This document shows positions 1-9,838 of a DNA stretch of 64,000 bases, one piece after another. The DNA is from Actinomycetes bacterium (GTDB taxonomy: Bacteria; Actinomycetota; Acidimicrobiia; Acidimicrobiales; Acidimicrobilacustridaceae). The stretch covers positions 186,001 to 250,000 of the forward strand of contig JAKOVH010000026.1 of NCBI GenBank assembly GCA_029782145.1, in the 5' to 3' direction. Both the position numbers and the translations under genes were made by a program. Each line of letters begins with the position of its first letter. Position 1 is the stretch's first letter. The notes below the pieces were generated by a model that did no database searches, was not told the DNA's origin, and saw only the letters and a program-made list of their open reading frames with translations.

Positions 1-278
1 GCGCGCCGGGCTGCGGTCCGTCGTGGACTCCGTCGTCGAGTGCATCGACCCTCTCTCCGAACCTCGCTCGTCCCCGTGCGGGACGGCCCGGCGGCGATTC
101 GGCCGCACGGCACCGCGCAGTGGTTTCGGCCCGGCACCGGCCCGGCTTCAGCGGATTCTGGCCACGATGAGCCGTCCGGCCCATCGGCTTCAGGTGGCTC
201 GCTCACCGGTCGACAACCGGCTCCGGGCCACGCGACTCCCTGCGGCGGCCACGACGCACGAGGTCGGAGGAGCGCGCC
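1..278. other. Upstream flank, no gene recognised
   Basis: This stretch before the GH18-like gene holds open frames on both strands, but they have no recognisable protein similarity and look like GC-rich shadow frames. The only useful signal is a GGAGG at 266-270, placed correctly for the ATG at 279. Any gene ending here would begin outside the window. Confidence 0.4.
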
Positions 279-1856
279 ATGCCAGCAGCATCCGAGGGAG
301 CGGCGACGACCGCCGCGCCCGAGGGCCCGACCGAGCGCCTGTCGCTCGTGCGCCTGGCGATCGTGGTGCTGGTCGTGGTCGCCGTGGTCGGCGCCGGCGT
401 GGTGAGCGTGCGCCGGGCGGTGGCCGGCGTGCCGCCCCGTGCCCGCTCGTGGAGCGTCCCGTACGTCGACGTCACGCTGACGCCGACGTACCAGTTCCAG
501 GACCCGCAGACGAACCCGTCGCGCGACGTGGCGCTGGCCTTCGTGGTCGCCGACCCGACGAGCCCCTGCCGGCCGAGCTGGGGAGGCCACGACACCCTCG
601 ACGAGGCCGCAGACCGTCTGGAGCTCGACCGCCGGATCGCCCAGCTGCGGGCAGCGGGCGGCGACGCCGTCGTGTCCTTCGGTGGTCGGGACAACCAGGA
701 GCTGGCGGTGGCCTGCACCGACCAGTCCGCCCTGACCGACGCCTACCGCTCGGTGGTCGAGCGCTACGACGCCACGATGATCGACCTCGACCTCGAGGGC
801 GACGCCTTGTCGGACCCGGCCGCCATGCAACGCCGGGCCGCGGCCTTGTCGACCGTGCAGCAGGAGCGCCGGGGCGCGGGCAAGGCCCTCGACGTGTGGC
901 TCACGCTGCCCGTCGCGCCGAGCGGGCTGACCGAGGAGGGGACGGCGGCCGTGGAGGCGACCGTCGACGGCGGTGTGGACCTGCTCGGCGTGAACGTGAT
1001 GACGATGAACTTCGCCACCGCGCAGCACCCCACGCAGGACATGTCGTCAGCGGCACAAGCGGCGGTCGACGCCACCGCCCGCCAGCTGCGCGAGCTCTAC
1101 CGGCGGCGGGGCACCCGCCTCGACGACGCCCAGGCCTACGCCCGGATCGGGGCCACGCCGATGATCGGCCAGAACGACGTGGACGGCGAGGTCTTCACCG
1201 TCGACGACGCCCAGGCCTTCGCCCGCTTCGCCCAGCAGCGGGGCCTGAGCCGGGTGTCGATGTGGTCGCTGAACCGTGACCAGGCGTGCGGCGCCACGTT
1301 CGCCGACGTGGCGGTCCACTCCAACACCTGCAGCGGCGTGGCCCAGCAGCCGCTGGCCTTCGCCCAGGTCTTCGCCGCCCTGCCCGGCCGGGCGCCCTCC
1401 GCGTCGGCGACCGACGCCATCGTGGTGCCGGACCGCAGTCCCTCCTCCGACGACCCGGCCCGCAGCCCGTACCCCGTGTGGCGGCCGACCGCCCAGTATC
1501 CGGAGGGCTACAAGGTCGTGTGGCACGGCTCGGTGTACCAGGCCAAGTGGTTCAACCAGGGCGCCGACCCCTCGATCGCGGCCGCCAACCCGTGGGAGAC
1601 GCCGTGGGCGCTGATCGGCCCGGTCGGCCCCGACGACGTGGCGCCGACGATCACCACGGTGCCGGCCGGGACCTACGCCTCGTGGAGCCCGACGGCCCTC
1701 TACCAGCGCGGTGATCGCGTGGACTTCGACGGTCTGCCCTACGAAGCGCGCTGGTCCACCAAGGGCGACGCCCCGTCCACCCTGTTCCCGGTCGGGGCGG
1801 AGTCGCCGTGGGAGCCGCTGTTCACCGTGCCCGGCGAGCCCCCCGGCGCGGGGTGA
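279..1856 (+). CDS. Membrane-anchored GH18-like glycosidase with two C-terminal chitin-binding domains
   Basis: The 525-residue protein has a short cytoplasmic N terminus, one hydrophobic segment at about 22-45 (uncleaved anchor or signal), a (beta/alpha)8-type glycosidase region at about 60-370, and two related aromatic-rich modules at about 395-450 and 465-520. The GH18 signatures are SFGG (133-136) and IDLDLEG (168-174), which keeps the D-x-D-x-E spacing with Glu173 as the likely acid. The repeated modules (YPVW..AQYPEGYKV..G, then YASWSPTALYQRGDRV) look like ChtBD3/CBM5-12 carbohydrate-binding domains. It probably acts on chitin or peptidoglycan-like glycans outside the membrane. The ATG has a GGAGG at the right spacing. 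The substrate is inference. Confidence 0.8.
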   Translation: MPAASEGAATTAAPEGPTERLSLVRLAIVVLVVVAVVGAGVVSVRRAVAGVPPRARSWSVPYVDVTLTPTYQFQDPQTNPSRDVALAFVVADPTSPCRPSWGGHDTLDEAADRLELDRRIAQLRAAGGDAVVSFGGRDNQELAVACTDQSALTDAYRSVVERYDATMIDLDLEGDALSDPAAMQRRAAALSTVQQERRGAGKALDVWLTLPVAPSGLTEEGTAAVEATVDGGVDLLGVNVMTMNFATAQHPTQDMSSAAQAAVDATARQLRELYRRRGTRLDDAQAYARIGATPMIGQNDVDGEVFTVDDAQAFARFAQQRGLSRVSMWSLNRDQACGATFADVAVHSNTCSGVAQQPLAFAQVFAALPGRAPSASATDAIVVPDRSPSSDDPARSPYPVWRPTAQYPEGYKVVWHGSVYQAKWFNQGADPSIAAANPWETPWALIGPVGPDDVAPTITTVPAGTYASWSPTALYQRGDRVDFDGLPYEARWSTKGDAPSTLFPVGAESPWEPLFTVPGEPPGAG

Positions 1857-1889
1857 CCGCCACGGCGGGAGCGCCGTAGGATCGCCGTC

Positions 1890-2240
1890 GTGGCCTCGAC
1901 GACCGTCCCCGTGACGACCCCGCACACCGCGGTGCGCCCCGCCGGCGCCCCCCGGTGGGCGCCGGTCAGCTTCGAGGACCGCATGGCCACGGTCGACTTC
2001 CGCGTCGCGCCCCAGGCCCACATCACCGTCGACAACGACGTGTGCAAGGGCTGCCCGGCCAAGCAGTGCGTCACCGCCTGCCCGGCCAACCTCTTCGTCC
2101 CCACGAGCGACGGCGGGATCCTGTTCAACTACGAGCAGTGCTTCGAGTGCGGCACCTGCTACCTCGTGTGCAACGGCGAGGGCGCCATCACCTGGTCCTA
2201 TCCCGAGGGCGGGCACGGCGTCGTGTTCCGCCGCAGCTGA
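1890..2240 (+). CDS. fixX: FixX-like ferredoxin of an ETF:quinone electron-transfer system
   Basis: This 116-residue protein has the FixX architecture: an N-terminal SFEDR...AHI segment, a first cysteine cluster CKGCPAKQCVTACP, and a second cluster CFECGTCYLVC, ending in a WSYPEGGHGVVFR tail typical of FixX. These cysteines would bind an Fe-S cluster. FixX proteins work with FixC (ETF-quinone oxidoreductase) and FixAB/ETF to pass electrons to quinone. The GTG start was chosen because the conserved SFEDR block lies before the internal ATG at 1984. It is followed 16 bp later by an ETF beta gene and then an SDR, but no fixC or ETF alpha gene is in the window. Confidence 0.85.
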   Translation: MASTTVPVTTPHTAVRPAGAPRWAPVSFEDRMATVDFRVAPQAHITVDNDVCKGCPAKQCVTACPANLFVPTSDGGILFNYEQCFECGTCYLVCNGEGAITWSYPEGGHGVVFRRS

Positions 2241-2256
2241 GGGTCCCGGTCCCGCC

Positions 2257-3099
2257 GTGCGCGTCGTCGTGTGCCTCAAGTGGGCCGACCGCCGGCCCGA
2301 GGTCGACGCCCTGTCCGGTGACGTCACCGACGACGAGCGCTTCTTCGGGGCCTCCGCGGCCGACGAGGCGGCGCTCGAGTGGGCGCTGCGCCTGGCCGAG
2401 GTGTGGGGCGTCACCGTGGTCGCCGCCACGGCCGGCCCGCCAGCCGCCGAGGCGGTCCTGCGCGACGCGCTCGCCGCCGGCGCCCACGAGGCCGTGCGAG
2501 CCGACCTGCCGCCGGACCGGCCCAGCGAGCACGTCGCCGCCGCTCTCGCCGGGGCGCTCGCCTCCACCGGAGGAGCCGACCTCGTGCTCTGCGGCGTCCA
2601 CTCGCTCGACCGCGGGTCGGGCTCGGTGCCCGCCCTGCTGGCCTCGCACCTCGGCGCCGCCCAGGCCCTCGGCGCCCTCGGCATGCGCCCGTCGGGGGTG
2701 CCGGGCGAGGTGATGGTCGAGCGCCGGCTCGACTTCGGCCGGCGGGAGCGCCTGCGAGTGACCACGCCCGCGGTGGTGTCGCTCGAAGGCGGGGTCGCCG
2801 AGCTGCGTCGGGCCCCTCTCGCTCGCGTGCTGGCCGCCGCCTCGCTGCCGATCACGGTGGTGCCCGGCGGTCCGGCCGACCGCCGTTCGGCCGTGCGGGT
2901 CGAGCACCGCCGGCCCTACCGCCCACGGGCACGGGTGCTGCCCGGCCCCGATCCCCACGCTCCGGTGCGCGACCGCATCGTCGCCCTCACCGGTGCGCTC
3001 ACCGAGCGCACCCCGCCCCGCACGGTCACCGGCTCGCCCGAGGAGGCGGCGGACGCCATCGTCGAGCAGCTGCGGGCCTGGGGCTACCTCGAGCCATGA
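2257..3099 (+). CDS. Electron transfer flavoprotein beta subunit (FixA/EtfB family), probably mycofactocin-associated
   Basis: The 280-residue protein starts with the ETF beta opening (MRVVVCLKWADRRPEV) and keeps the family nucleotide-binding fold, including ADLVLCGVHSLDRGSGSVPALLASHLG and the VERRLDFGRRERLRVTTPAVVSLEGG stretch. ETF beta normally pairs with ETF alpha to carry FAD electrons from dehydrogenases to ETF-QO. Here the gene is flanked by fixX and an SDR, whose ATG overlaps its stop by 4 bp. Both the SDR type and the mftE/mftF pair 10 kb away suggest it serves mycofactocin oxidation; that link is inference. ETF alpha is missing from the window. Confidence 0.8.
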   Translation: MRVVVCLKWADRRPEVDALSGDVTDDERFFGASAADEAALEWALRLAEVWGVTVVAATAGPPAAEAVLRDALAAGAHEAVRADLPPDRPSEHVAAALAGALASTGGADLVLCGVHSLDRGSGSVPALLASHLGAAQALGALGMRPSGVPGEVMVERRLDFGRRERLRVTTPAVVSLEGGVAELRRAPLARVLAAASLPITVVPGGPADRRSAVRVEHRRPYRPRARVLPGPDPHAPVRDRIVALTGALTERTPPRTVTGSPEEAADAIVEQLRAWGYLEP

Positions 3100-3911
3100 G
3101 CCCGAGCGGCGGGCAGGGCGTTGCCGTGGTCACCGGCGCGGCGCGGGGCATGGGCGCCGCCGTCGCTCGCCGCCTGGCGGCCCGGGGCCTGACCGTCGCC
3201 CTCGTCGACGTGCCCGCCGAACCGCCGGGTCGGGTCGCCGAGGTGCCCGGCCCCTACCGGCCGGCGAACGGCACCGACCTCGACGAGGCCACCGCCCGCT
3301 GCGGCGGCCGCGGCGAGGCGTGGGCGGCCGACGTGCGCGACGCCGCCGCCCTCGGCCGGGTCGTCGACGCCGTGGTCGAGCGCCACGGTCGCCTCGATGT
3401 CGCCGTCGCCGCCGCCGGGGCGGTGGCGGGGGGCGCGCCGTCGTGGGAGACCTCCGACGAGGTGTGGTCGGCGATGCTCGGCGTCAACCTCACCGGCGTC
3501 TTCCACCTCGCCCGCGCCACGGTCCCCCACCTCCTCGACGCGCCCCTCCCCCGGCGAGGCCGCTTCGTGGCGGTGGCCTCGGCGGCGGCCCACCACGGCC
3601 TGCCCCGCATGGCGGCCTACTCCGCGGCCAAGCACGGGGTCGCCGGGCTGGTGAAGGCCCTGGCCGCCGAGCTGGGCGCCACGGGGGTCACGGCCAACGC
3701 CGTCGCTCCGGGCTCCACCGCGACCCCGATGCTGGAGGCCAGCGCCGCCCTCTACGGCATCGACGACCCCTCGGTGTTCGCGGGCCAGGCCCGCATCGAG
3801 CGCCTCATCGACCCCGACGAGGTGGCGGCGACGATCGAATGGCTCGGCCTCGACGCCCCCGACGCCCTCACCGGCGCAGTGGTCGACGTCGACGGCGGGT
3901 TCCGGGCGTGA
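3096..3911 (+). CDS. Short-chain dehydrogenase/reductase, mycofactocin-dependent type
   Basis: This 271-residue Rossmann-fold SDR has the TGAARGMG cofactor loop, ADVRD, a catalytic Ser in VASAAA, and the YSAAK active-site motif. After the second strand it carries an extra segment (about residues 45-65, PGPYRPANGTDLDEATARC) matching the insertion seen in mycofactocin-coupled SDRs, which hold NAD(P) without exchanging it and pass electrons to mycofactocin. The substrate (alcohol or terpenoid-like) cannot be read. The ATG overlaps the ETF beta stop (ATGA) and its own stop overlaps the MoxR start (GTGA), so the block is translationally coupled. Confidence 0.8.
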   Translation: MSPSGGQGVAVVTGAARGMGAAVARRLAARGLTVALVDVPAEPPGRVAEVPGPYRPANGTDLDEATARCGGRGEAWAADVRDAAALGRVVDAVVERHGRLDVAVAAAGAVAGGAPSWETSDEVWSAMLGVNLTGVFHLARATVPHLLDAPLPRRGRFVAVASAAAHHGLPRMAAYSAAKHGVAGLVKALAAELGATGVTANAVAPGSTATPMLEASAALYGIDDPSVFAGQARIERLIDPDEVAATIEWLGLDAPDALTGAVVDVDGGFRA

Positions 3912-4849
3912 GCGGCTTCTCCCGCAGCGTCGTCGACGCGCTCGACCGCACCATCGTCGGGCGGCGCGCCGAGATCGAGGTCGTGGTCGCCGCCCTGGCG
4001 GCCGACCGCCACGTGCTGCTGGAGGGCCCGCCCGGCACGGGGAAGTCGACCCTGCTGCGGGCCCTCGCCGAAGCCGCCGGCGTGGAGCTGGTGTTCGTGG
4101 AGGGCAACGCCGAGCTCACCCCGGCCCGCCTCGTCGGCACCTTCGACCCGGCCCGGGTGCTGGCCGAGGGCTACTCGCCCGAGGTCTTCCTCGACGGGCC
4201 GCTCGTGGAGGCCCTGCGCACCGGCTCGCTCCTCTACGTGGAGGAGATCAACCGGGTGCCCGAAGAGACGCTCAACGTCGTCATCACCGCCATGAGCGAG
4301 CGAGAGCTGCACGTGCCCCGGCTCGGACGCGTCGAGGCCGCTCCCGGCTTCCGCGTGGTGGCCGCCATGAACCCCTTCGACGCCATCGGCACGGCGCGCA
4401 TCTCCTCGGCGGTGTACGACCGGGTGTGCCGGGTGGCGATGGGCTACCAGGCCCAGGACGAGGAGGCCGAGATCGTCGCCCGGGAGGCACCCGTCGCCGG
4501 TCCGGGCCCGCTCGGGCATCGGGCGGTCCGCGTGGTGCGCGCCACGCGCGACCACCCCGACGTGCGCGTCGGCAGCTCGGTGCGCGGCGCCATCGACCTG
4601 TCGCTGCTCGCCGAACAGCTGGCCGAGCTGCGGGCCACGACGCCCACCGACGACGCCGTCGGCCTCGACGCCGCCCTGGCCGCCCTGTCCGGACGCATCC
4701 GGGTGCGCGAGGGCTCGGGCCGCTCCCCCGAGGACGTGGTCCGCGAGCTGTGGGCCGCCCATCCGCTCGCCCCCGATGATGAGCCGGCGAAGGATCATGC
4801 CGAACCCGCGGAGACGGCCGACCAGAGCGGCGCCCCGGGAAAAGCCTGA
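3908..4849 (+). CDS. MoxR-family AAA+ ATPase
   Basis: The 313-residue protein has Walker A GPPGTGKST, Walker B LLYVEEINR (MoxR-type), sensor-1 AAMNPFDAIG and the C-terminal MoxR lid. MoxR ATPases work as chaperones with VWA-domain partners to mature metalloenzymes or membrane complexes. The GTG start overlaps the SDR stop by 4 bp, and the VWA gene follows after 17 bp, so the pair probably acts on a product of this operon. The last 30 residues are charged and probably disordered. Confidence 0.85.
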   Translation: MSGFSRSVVDALDRTIVGRRAEIEVVVAALAADRHVLLEGPPGTGKSTLLRALAEAAGVELVFVEGNAELTPARLVGTFDPARVLAEGYSPEVFLDGPLVEALRTGSLLYVEEINRVPEETLNVVITAMSERELHVPRLGRVEAAPGFRVVAAMNPFDAIGTARISSAVYDRVCRVAMGYQAQDEEAEIVAREAPVAGPGPLGHRAVRVVRATRDHPDVRVGSSVRGAIDLSLLAEQLAELRATTPTDDAVGLDAALAALSGRIRVREGSGRSPEDVVRELWAAHPLAPDDEPAKDHAEPAETADQSGAPGKA

Positions 4850-4866
4850 CCCCCCGTGCGGGGGGC

Positions 4867-5826
4867 GTGCGGGCCGACGAGCGCCGCACCGACGACGAGC
4901 GCACCCTCGAGGACGGGGCGGCCCAGGACGCGGTGGCCGAGGCGGCCCGGCGCACGACCTCCCGCCAGGCGCTCGCCCGCCACCGCGGCTTCGAGCAGGT
5001 GTCCCCCCAGGTCGGCCAGCTCGACGAGGCCGCCTTCGACGATGCTCTCCGCGCCGACCCCGACGAGGCCATGGCCCTGCTCGCCGACATGACCGGTGCC
5101 ACCGACGAGCGCCTGCGGGACCTGGCCCGCCGCCTCGCCGGGCGGGTCGTGGTCGACACCGTCCGCACCGGCACGCCCCGGCGCCGGGGGATCGGCCGCC
5201 TCCGCCACGCTCCCGCCGACCGGTCGAGCGGCGAGCTCGACCTCGACCGGGGCCTCGAGGCGCTGGCCACCTCCCGGGCGCACGGGGTCGCGCCGGCCCT
5301 CGACGAGCTGCACGCCCGGGAGTGGTCCCGGCCCGACCTCGCCGTGTGCCTGCTGGTCGACCGAAGCGGCTCGATGGGAGGCGCTCGCCTGGCCACCGCC
5401 GCCGTGGCGGCCGCCGCCTGCCTGTGGCGGGCGCCGCTCGACACGAGCGTGGTGGCCTTCGGCGACGAGGCCGTGGTGCTCGCCGGCCAGGGGTCGGGCC
5501 GTCCCGCCGAGCAGGTGGTGGAGGACCTGTTCCGGATGCGGGGCCACGGGCCCACCGACCTGGCCCTGGCGCTGCGGGTGGCGCGCCAGCAACTCGAACG
5601 GTCGTCGGCGGCGCGGCGCATCACCATCTTGCTGTCCGACGCCCGAGCGACGAAGGGCGGCGACCCCCTGGCAGAGGCCGCCGCCCTCGACGAGCTGGTG
5701 ATCGTGTGCCCGGCCGGCGACAGCGTCGAGGCCGAGCAGCTGGCCGGCGCCCTGGGCGCCCGCTGGGTGGAGGTGAGCGGCCCCGGCGCCGTCCCGGAGG
5801 CCGTCGCCGAGGTGCTCTCCTCCTAG
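4867..5826 (+). CDS. VWA-domain protein, MoxR partner
   Basis: This 319-residue protein has a basic/acidic N-terminal half and a C-terminal von Willebrand A domain with the MIDAS motif DRSGSM (DxSxS) near residue 160, plus GHGPTDLALAL supplying the MIDAS Thr and LLSDARATKGGDP. No signal peptide is visible, so it is likely cytoplasmic. VWA proteins next to MoxR genes form the metal-dependent adaptor of a MoxR chaperone. The GTG start lies 17 bp after the moxR stop. Its client is unknown. Confidence 0.8.
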   Translation: MRADERRTDDERTLEDGAAQDAVAEAARRTTSRQALARHRGFEQVSPQVGQLDEAAFDDALRADPDEAMALLADMTGATDERLRDLARRLAGRVVVDTVRTGTPRRRGIGRLRHAPADRSSGELDLDRGLEALATSRAHGVAPALDELHAREWSRPDLAVCLLVDRSGSMGGARLATAAVAAAACLWRAPLDTSVVAFGDEAVVLAGQGSGRPAEQVVEDLFRMRGHGPTDLALALRVARQQLERSSAARRITILLSDARATKGGDPLAEAAALDELVIVCPAGDSVEAEQLAGALGARWVEVSGPGAVPEAVAEVLSS

Positions 5827-5830
5827 TCCG

Positions 5831-6646
5831 TCAGGCCACCGCCGGCTCGCCCGAGCGGTCGAAGCGGCGGCTGACGGCGAGGCCGACCGACACGACCGTG
5901 AGCCAGATCGTGCTCAGGGCGGGCAGGCCCGGCAGGCCTGTGGCGGCCAGCACCGCCAGCGGCAGACCGGCGAACAGCACGCTCACCACGCCCACCCACC
6001 GGGGCAGCAGCCGCTCACGGAAGGCCAGCCACACCGAGGCGAGCGCCGCCACCGTGCCGCCCCACCAGACCATCCACGCCCCCAGGTCGAGGAACATGAA
6101 GATCGAGTAGAGGCCCTCCTGGGACATGATGTCGTGGTCCATGCCGCCGGGCAGGTAGACCGACATCGAGCCCTTCAGGCCGTAGCCGATCATCATGGCG
6201 CCGGCGCTGGCGACGAAGGCCATCGACACCACCCGGGCGGCGAGGCTGTCGGGTGCCGTGCGGGCCGCCCACCGCCGCCACCCGGCGGCGGCGACGAGCA
6301 GGGCCAGCACGCAGACGAAGCCGGCCACCACGCCGACGTGGTACGGCGCCGACTCGAGCTTGTCGACGACGGCGCCGCCGGTGAGGTAGTCGGCCTCCTG
6401 CAGCTGGCCGGACTGGTCGGTGAGGAAGGTGGCGACGAAGCCCGCCGCCCCGGCCACGGCGCCCCACAGCGCCCACGTCGGACGGCGGGAGCCGCTCGAC
6501 CGGGCGGAGGTCGAGGTGGTGCGGCTGGCGGTGGAGGCGGAGGTCGCAGTGGAGGCGGGTCCGGCGGGGTGGGCCGAGCGGGGGTCGTGGAGCTCGGTGA
6601 CGCTGAGGGTGAGCGAGTGGTCCTGGGGGTCGACGGTCGAGGTCAT
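5831..6646 (-). CDS. Polytopic membrane protein of unknown function
   Basis: The 271-residue protein has a Ser/Thr/Ala-rich N-terminal tail of about 55 residues followed by about six hydrophobic segments. The loop SVYLPGGMDHDIMSQEGLY and the WMVWWGG helix are notable but I do not recognise the family. The ATG is preceded by AAGGAG at ideal spacing. It faces away from the cupredoxin-like lipoprotein gene, with a 198-bp divergent intergenic region between them, and its 3' end abuts the VWA gene. Confidence 0.7.
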   Translation of the reverse strand: MTSTVDPQDHSLTLSVTELHDPRSAHPAGPASTATSASTASRTTSTSARSSGSRRPTWALWGAVAGAAGFVATFLTDQSGQLQEADYLTGGAVVDKLESAPYHVGVVAGFVCVLALLVAAAGWRRWAARTAPDSLAARVVSMAFVASAGAMMIGYGLKGSMSVYLPGGMDHDIMSQEGLYSIFMFLDLGAWMVWWGGTVAALASVWLAFRERLLPRWVGVVSVLFAGLPLAVLAATGLPGLPALSTIWLTVVSVGLAVSRRFDRSGEPAVA

Positions 6647-6844
6647 GGTGTGCTCCTTGGGATCGTGTGGTCGAGGCAGCCCTCACGATCCGCCGCGGGC
6701 CCGTCGAGCGGAACCGTGCTGCCCTGCGAACCGGGGGTGTGGCCAGCACCACCCCGATCCACATGGAGGCGCCCTTCAACGGCCCGGGGCCGTCGGGTTC
6801 CGATGGAGCCACCCCGACCGACCACTCACGAAGGGACCACGACC

Positions 6845-7699
6845 ATGAACCGCACCACCGCCACCCGCACCACTGCCCGCACCACCGGCACCGGCACGCT
6901 GCCCGGCCCCGCCCGCTCCTCGCTCGCCCGCCGGGTCGGGCACGTCGGCACCGGCCTTCTGCTGGCCGCCGCCCTCGGCAGCGGGCTCGCCGCCTGCAAC
7001 GACGAGAGCGACGCCGCCCCCAGCCCCACCACCGCCGACACCCACGCCGTCGCCGTGCCGACCGAGGCGTGCGACGCCTTCGTCCAGCTGTCGGCCCTCA
7101 CCTTCCAGATGCCGGAGGCCCCCGAGGAGATCCCCGGCTTCCTGAATGCCCAGGTGCTCCCCGTCGTGCGCACCATCACCACCGGGCTCCCGCACGAGGC
7201 GGCCGGCGCCGGCGCGCAGGTGCTCGACGCCTACACCCAGGCCGCCACCACCGGGAACCCCGAGGCCCTCCAGAGCCCGGAGCTGGTCTCGGCCCAGGCC
7301 ACCGTGGGCAAGGCGCTCCACGACGGGTGCGAGGGCACTGCGCTGGACGTCACGGGCGTCGACTACGCCTACCACGGCCTGCCCGACGAGGTGCCCGCCG
7401 GCCGGGTGCAGCTGTCGTTCACCGACGGTGGCACCGAGCAGCACGAGATCATGATCGTGAAGCTCAACCAGGGCGAGAACCTGACGCTCGACCAGGTGCT
7501 GGCCCTCCCCCAGGAGGAGGCGTTCTCCCACGTGACGCCGGTCGCGGGGACGTGGGGCAGCCCCGGCGAGACGAGCTACACCTCGATGGACCTCGAGCCG
7601 GGCACCTACTTCGCCCTGTGCAACATCCCGATCGGCGGCGGCGAGCAGGGCGCCCCGCACCACACCGCCGGCATGAAGCAGACCTTCGTGGTCCGCTGA
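6845..7699 (+). CDS. Lipoprotein with a C-terminal cupredoxin-like (rusticyanin-type) copper site
   Basis: The 284-residue protein has a basic N terminus, a hydrophobic stretch at 32-50 and a lipobox LAAC (Cys51), so it is probably a membrane-anchored surface lipoprotein. The C-terminal 100 residues read like a cupredoxin: an early His200 (EQHEIMIV), then Cys259 in YFALCNIP and His272/273 with Met277 in PHHTAGM. This Cys-His-Met order and the H-x4-M spacing match type 1 copper proteins, although the Cys-to-His loop is about ten residues longer than in plastocyanin. The AAGGGA at 6831-6836 supports the ATG. It is followed by an ABC/two-component cassette. Copper binding is inference. Confidence 0.7.
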   Translation: MNRTTATRTTARTTGTGTLPGPARSSLARRVGHVGTGLLLAAALGSGLAACNDESDAAPSPTTADTHAVAVPTEACDAFVQLSALTFQMPEAPEEIPGFLNAQVLPVVRTITTGLPHEAAGAGAQVLDAYTQAATTGNPEALQSPELVSAQATVGKALHDGCEGTALDVTGVDYAYHGLPDEVPAGRVQLSFTDGGTEQHEIMIVKLNQGENLTLDQVLALPQEEAFSHVTPVAGTWGSPGETSYTSMDLEPGTYFALCNIPIGGGEQGAPHHTAGMKQTFVVR

Positions 7700-7703
7700 G
7701 CCT

Positions 7704-8428
<725 letters not shown>

Positions 8429-8432
<4 letters not shown>

Positions 8433-9838
8433 GCGGGCGGCGACCCACGTCGGGCGCGTCACGGCGGCTGCGCCGGGCCGCGATCGCCGTCGCACCCGCG
8501 CTCGCCCTGCTGGTCGTCGTGGCCGCCTGCGCTGCCCTGGTCGTGCTGCTGGTGGGCCACCCGCCCCGAGGCGATCAGACCAGTGCCGTCATCCCGGTCC
8601 TGGTCGGCCTGGCGGTGGCGGCGGTGGCCTTCGCCCCGCTGCACCGGCGCCTGCGGGCCACCCTGCTGCGCGCCGTGCGGGGCGAGCGGCTCCTGCCCGA
8701 AGAAGCCGTCGAGCGCTTCGGCGACCGCGCCACCCGCGGGCTGCCGCTCGAGGAGCTCCTGCGCCAGCTCGCCGAGGCCCTGCACGCCACCCTCTCGCTC
8801 GAGTCGGTGCAGATCTGGACCAGCTCGGGCCCGCACCTCGAGCTCGCCATGGCCGTGCCGTCCCGGCCCCCGGGCACCTTGGCGCTCGACGCCGGACAGG
8901 TGGCCGCCCTGGTCCGCACCTCGACCGCCGGCCCGGCCTGGCTCGAGCTGTGGGCCCCCGCGCTGCTCGAGAGCGCGGCGGCCGACGCGCCACCGACGCG
9001 GGTGGTGCCCACCGTGCACTCGGAGGCGCTGGTCGGGCTGGTGGCGGTGCGTCGCCCGCCCGGCGCCGAGCCCTTCGACGACGCCGACGACCGGGCCCTG
9101 GTGGAGCTCGGCCGGCGCCTCGGGGTGGTGCTGCACAACCGCGAGCTCGACGCCGCCCTCCAGGCGACCCTCGCCGACCTGCGGGCCACCAACGCCGAGC
9201 TGCAGGCGTCCCGCATGCGCATCGTGGCCGCGTCCGACTCCGAGCGGCGTCGCATCGAGCGCAACCTCCACGACGGCGCCCAGCAGCACCTGGTGGCGCT
9301 CGCCGTCAACGCCCGCCTCGCTCGTGACGCCGTGGCCGACGATCCCGAGGCGGCCGCCGCGCTCCTCGACGCCCTCGCCGCCGACCTGCGCACCGCGGTG
9401 CAGGAGGTCCGAGCCCTCGCCCACGGCATCTACCCCCCGCTGCTGGTCGACGGCGGGGTCTCCGCCGCGCTGCGAGCCGCCGCCCAGCGCAGCCCCGTGC
9501 CCGTCGCGGTGCGGGCCGACGTCGACCGCTTCGCACCCGAGTCGGAGGCGGCGGTGTACTTCTGCTGCGTCGAGGCGCTCCAGAACGCCGCCAAGCACAG
9601 CCCTGGTGCGCACGTCACCGTCGACGTGCACCACGAGCAGCGCCCCAGCGGCCCCGTCGTCTGCTTCCGCGTCACCGATGACGGTGCCGGCTTCGACCCG
9701 GCGACCACCAGCCCGGGGCAGGGCCTGCACAACATGGCCGACCGGGCCGGCGCGCTGGGCGGCTCGGTCGAGTGGCACTCCTCCCCCGGGCAGGGCACCA
9801 CCGTCGACGGATGGGTCCCCGCCGGCGCACGATCATGA
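8429..9838 (+). CDS. Sensor histidine kinase, NarL/DesK-type (HisKA_3)
   Basis: This 469-residue protein has two predicted N-terminal membrane segments (about 15-45 and 55-75), a GAF-like sensory region at about 100-250, and a dimerisation/phosphoacceptor helix with ERRRIERNLHDGAQQ, in which the His of LHDGAQ is the phosphorylation site. An HATPase region follows (EALQNAAKHS N-box, DDGAGFD, GQGLHNMADR). This class signals to NarL/LuxR response regulators; one is encoded nearby at 12692-13363. It sits between an ABC ATPase and permease, with 4-bp overlaps on both sides, so it may sense the state of that transporter, as in antimicrobial-peptide or envelope-stress modules. The signal is unknown. 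Confidence 0.85.
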
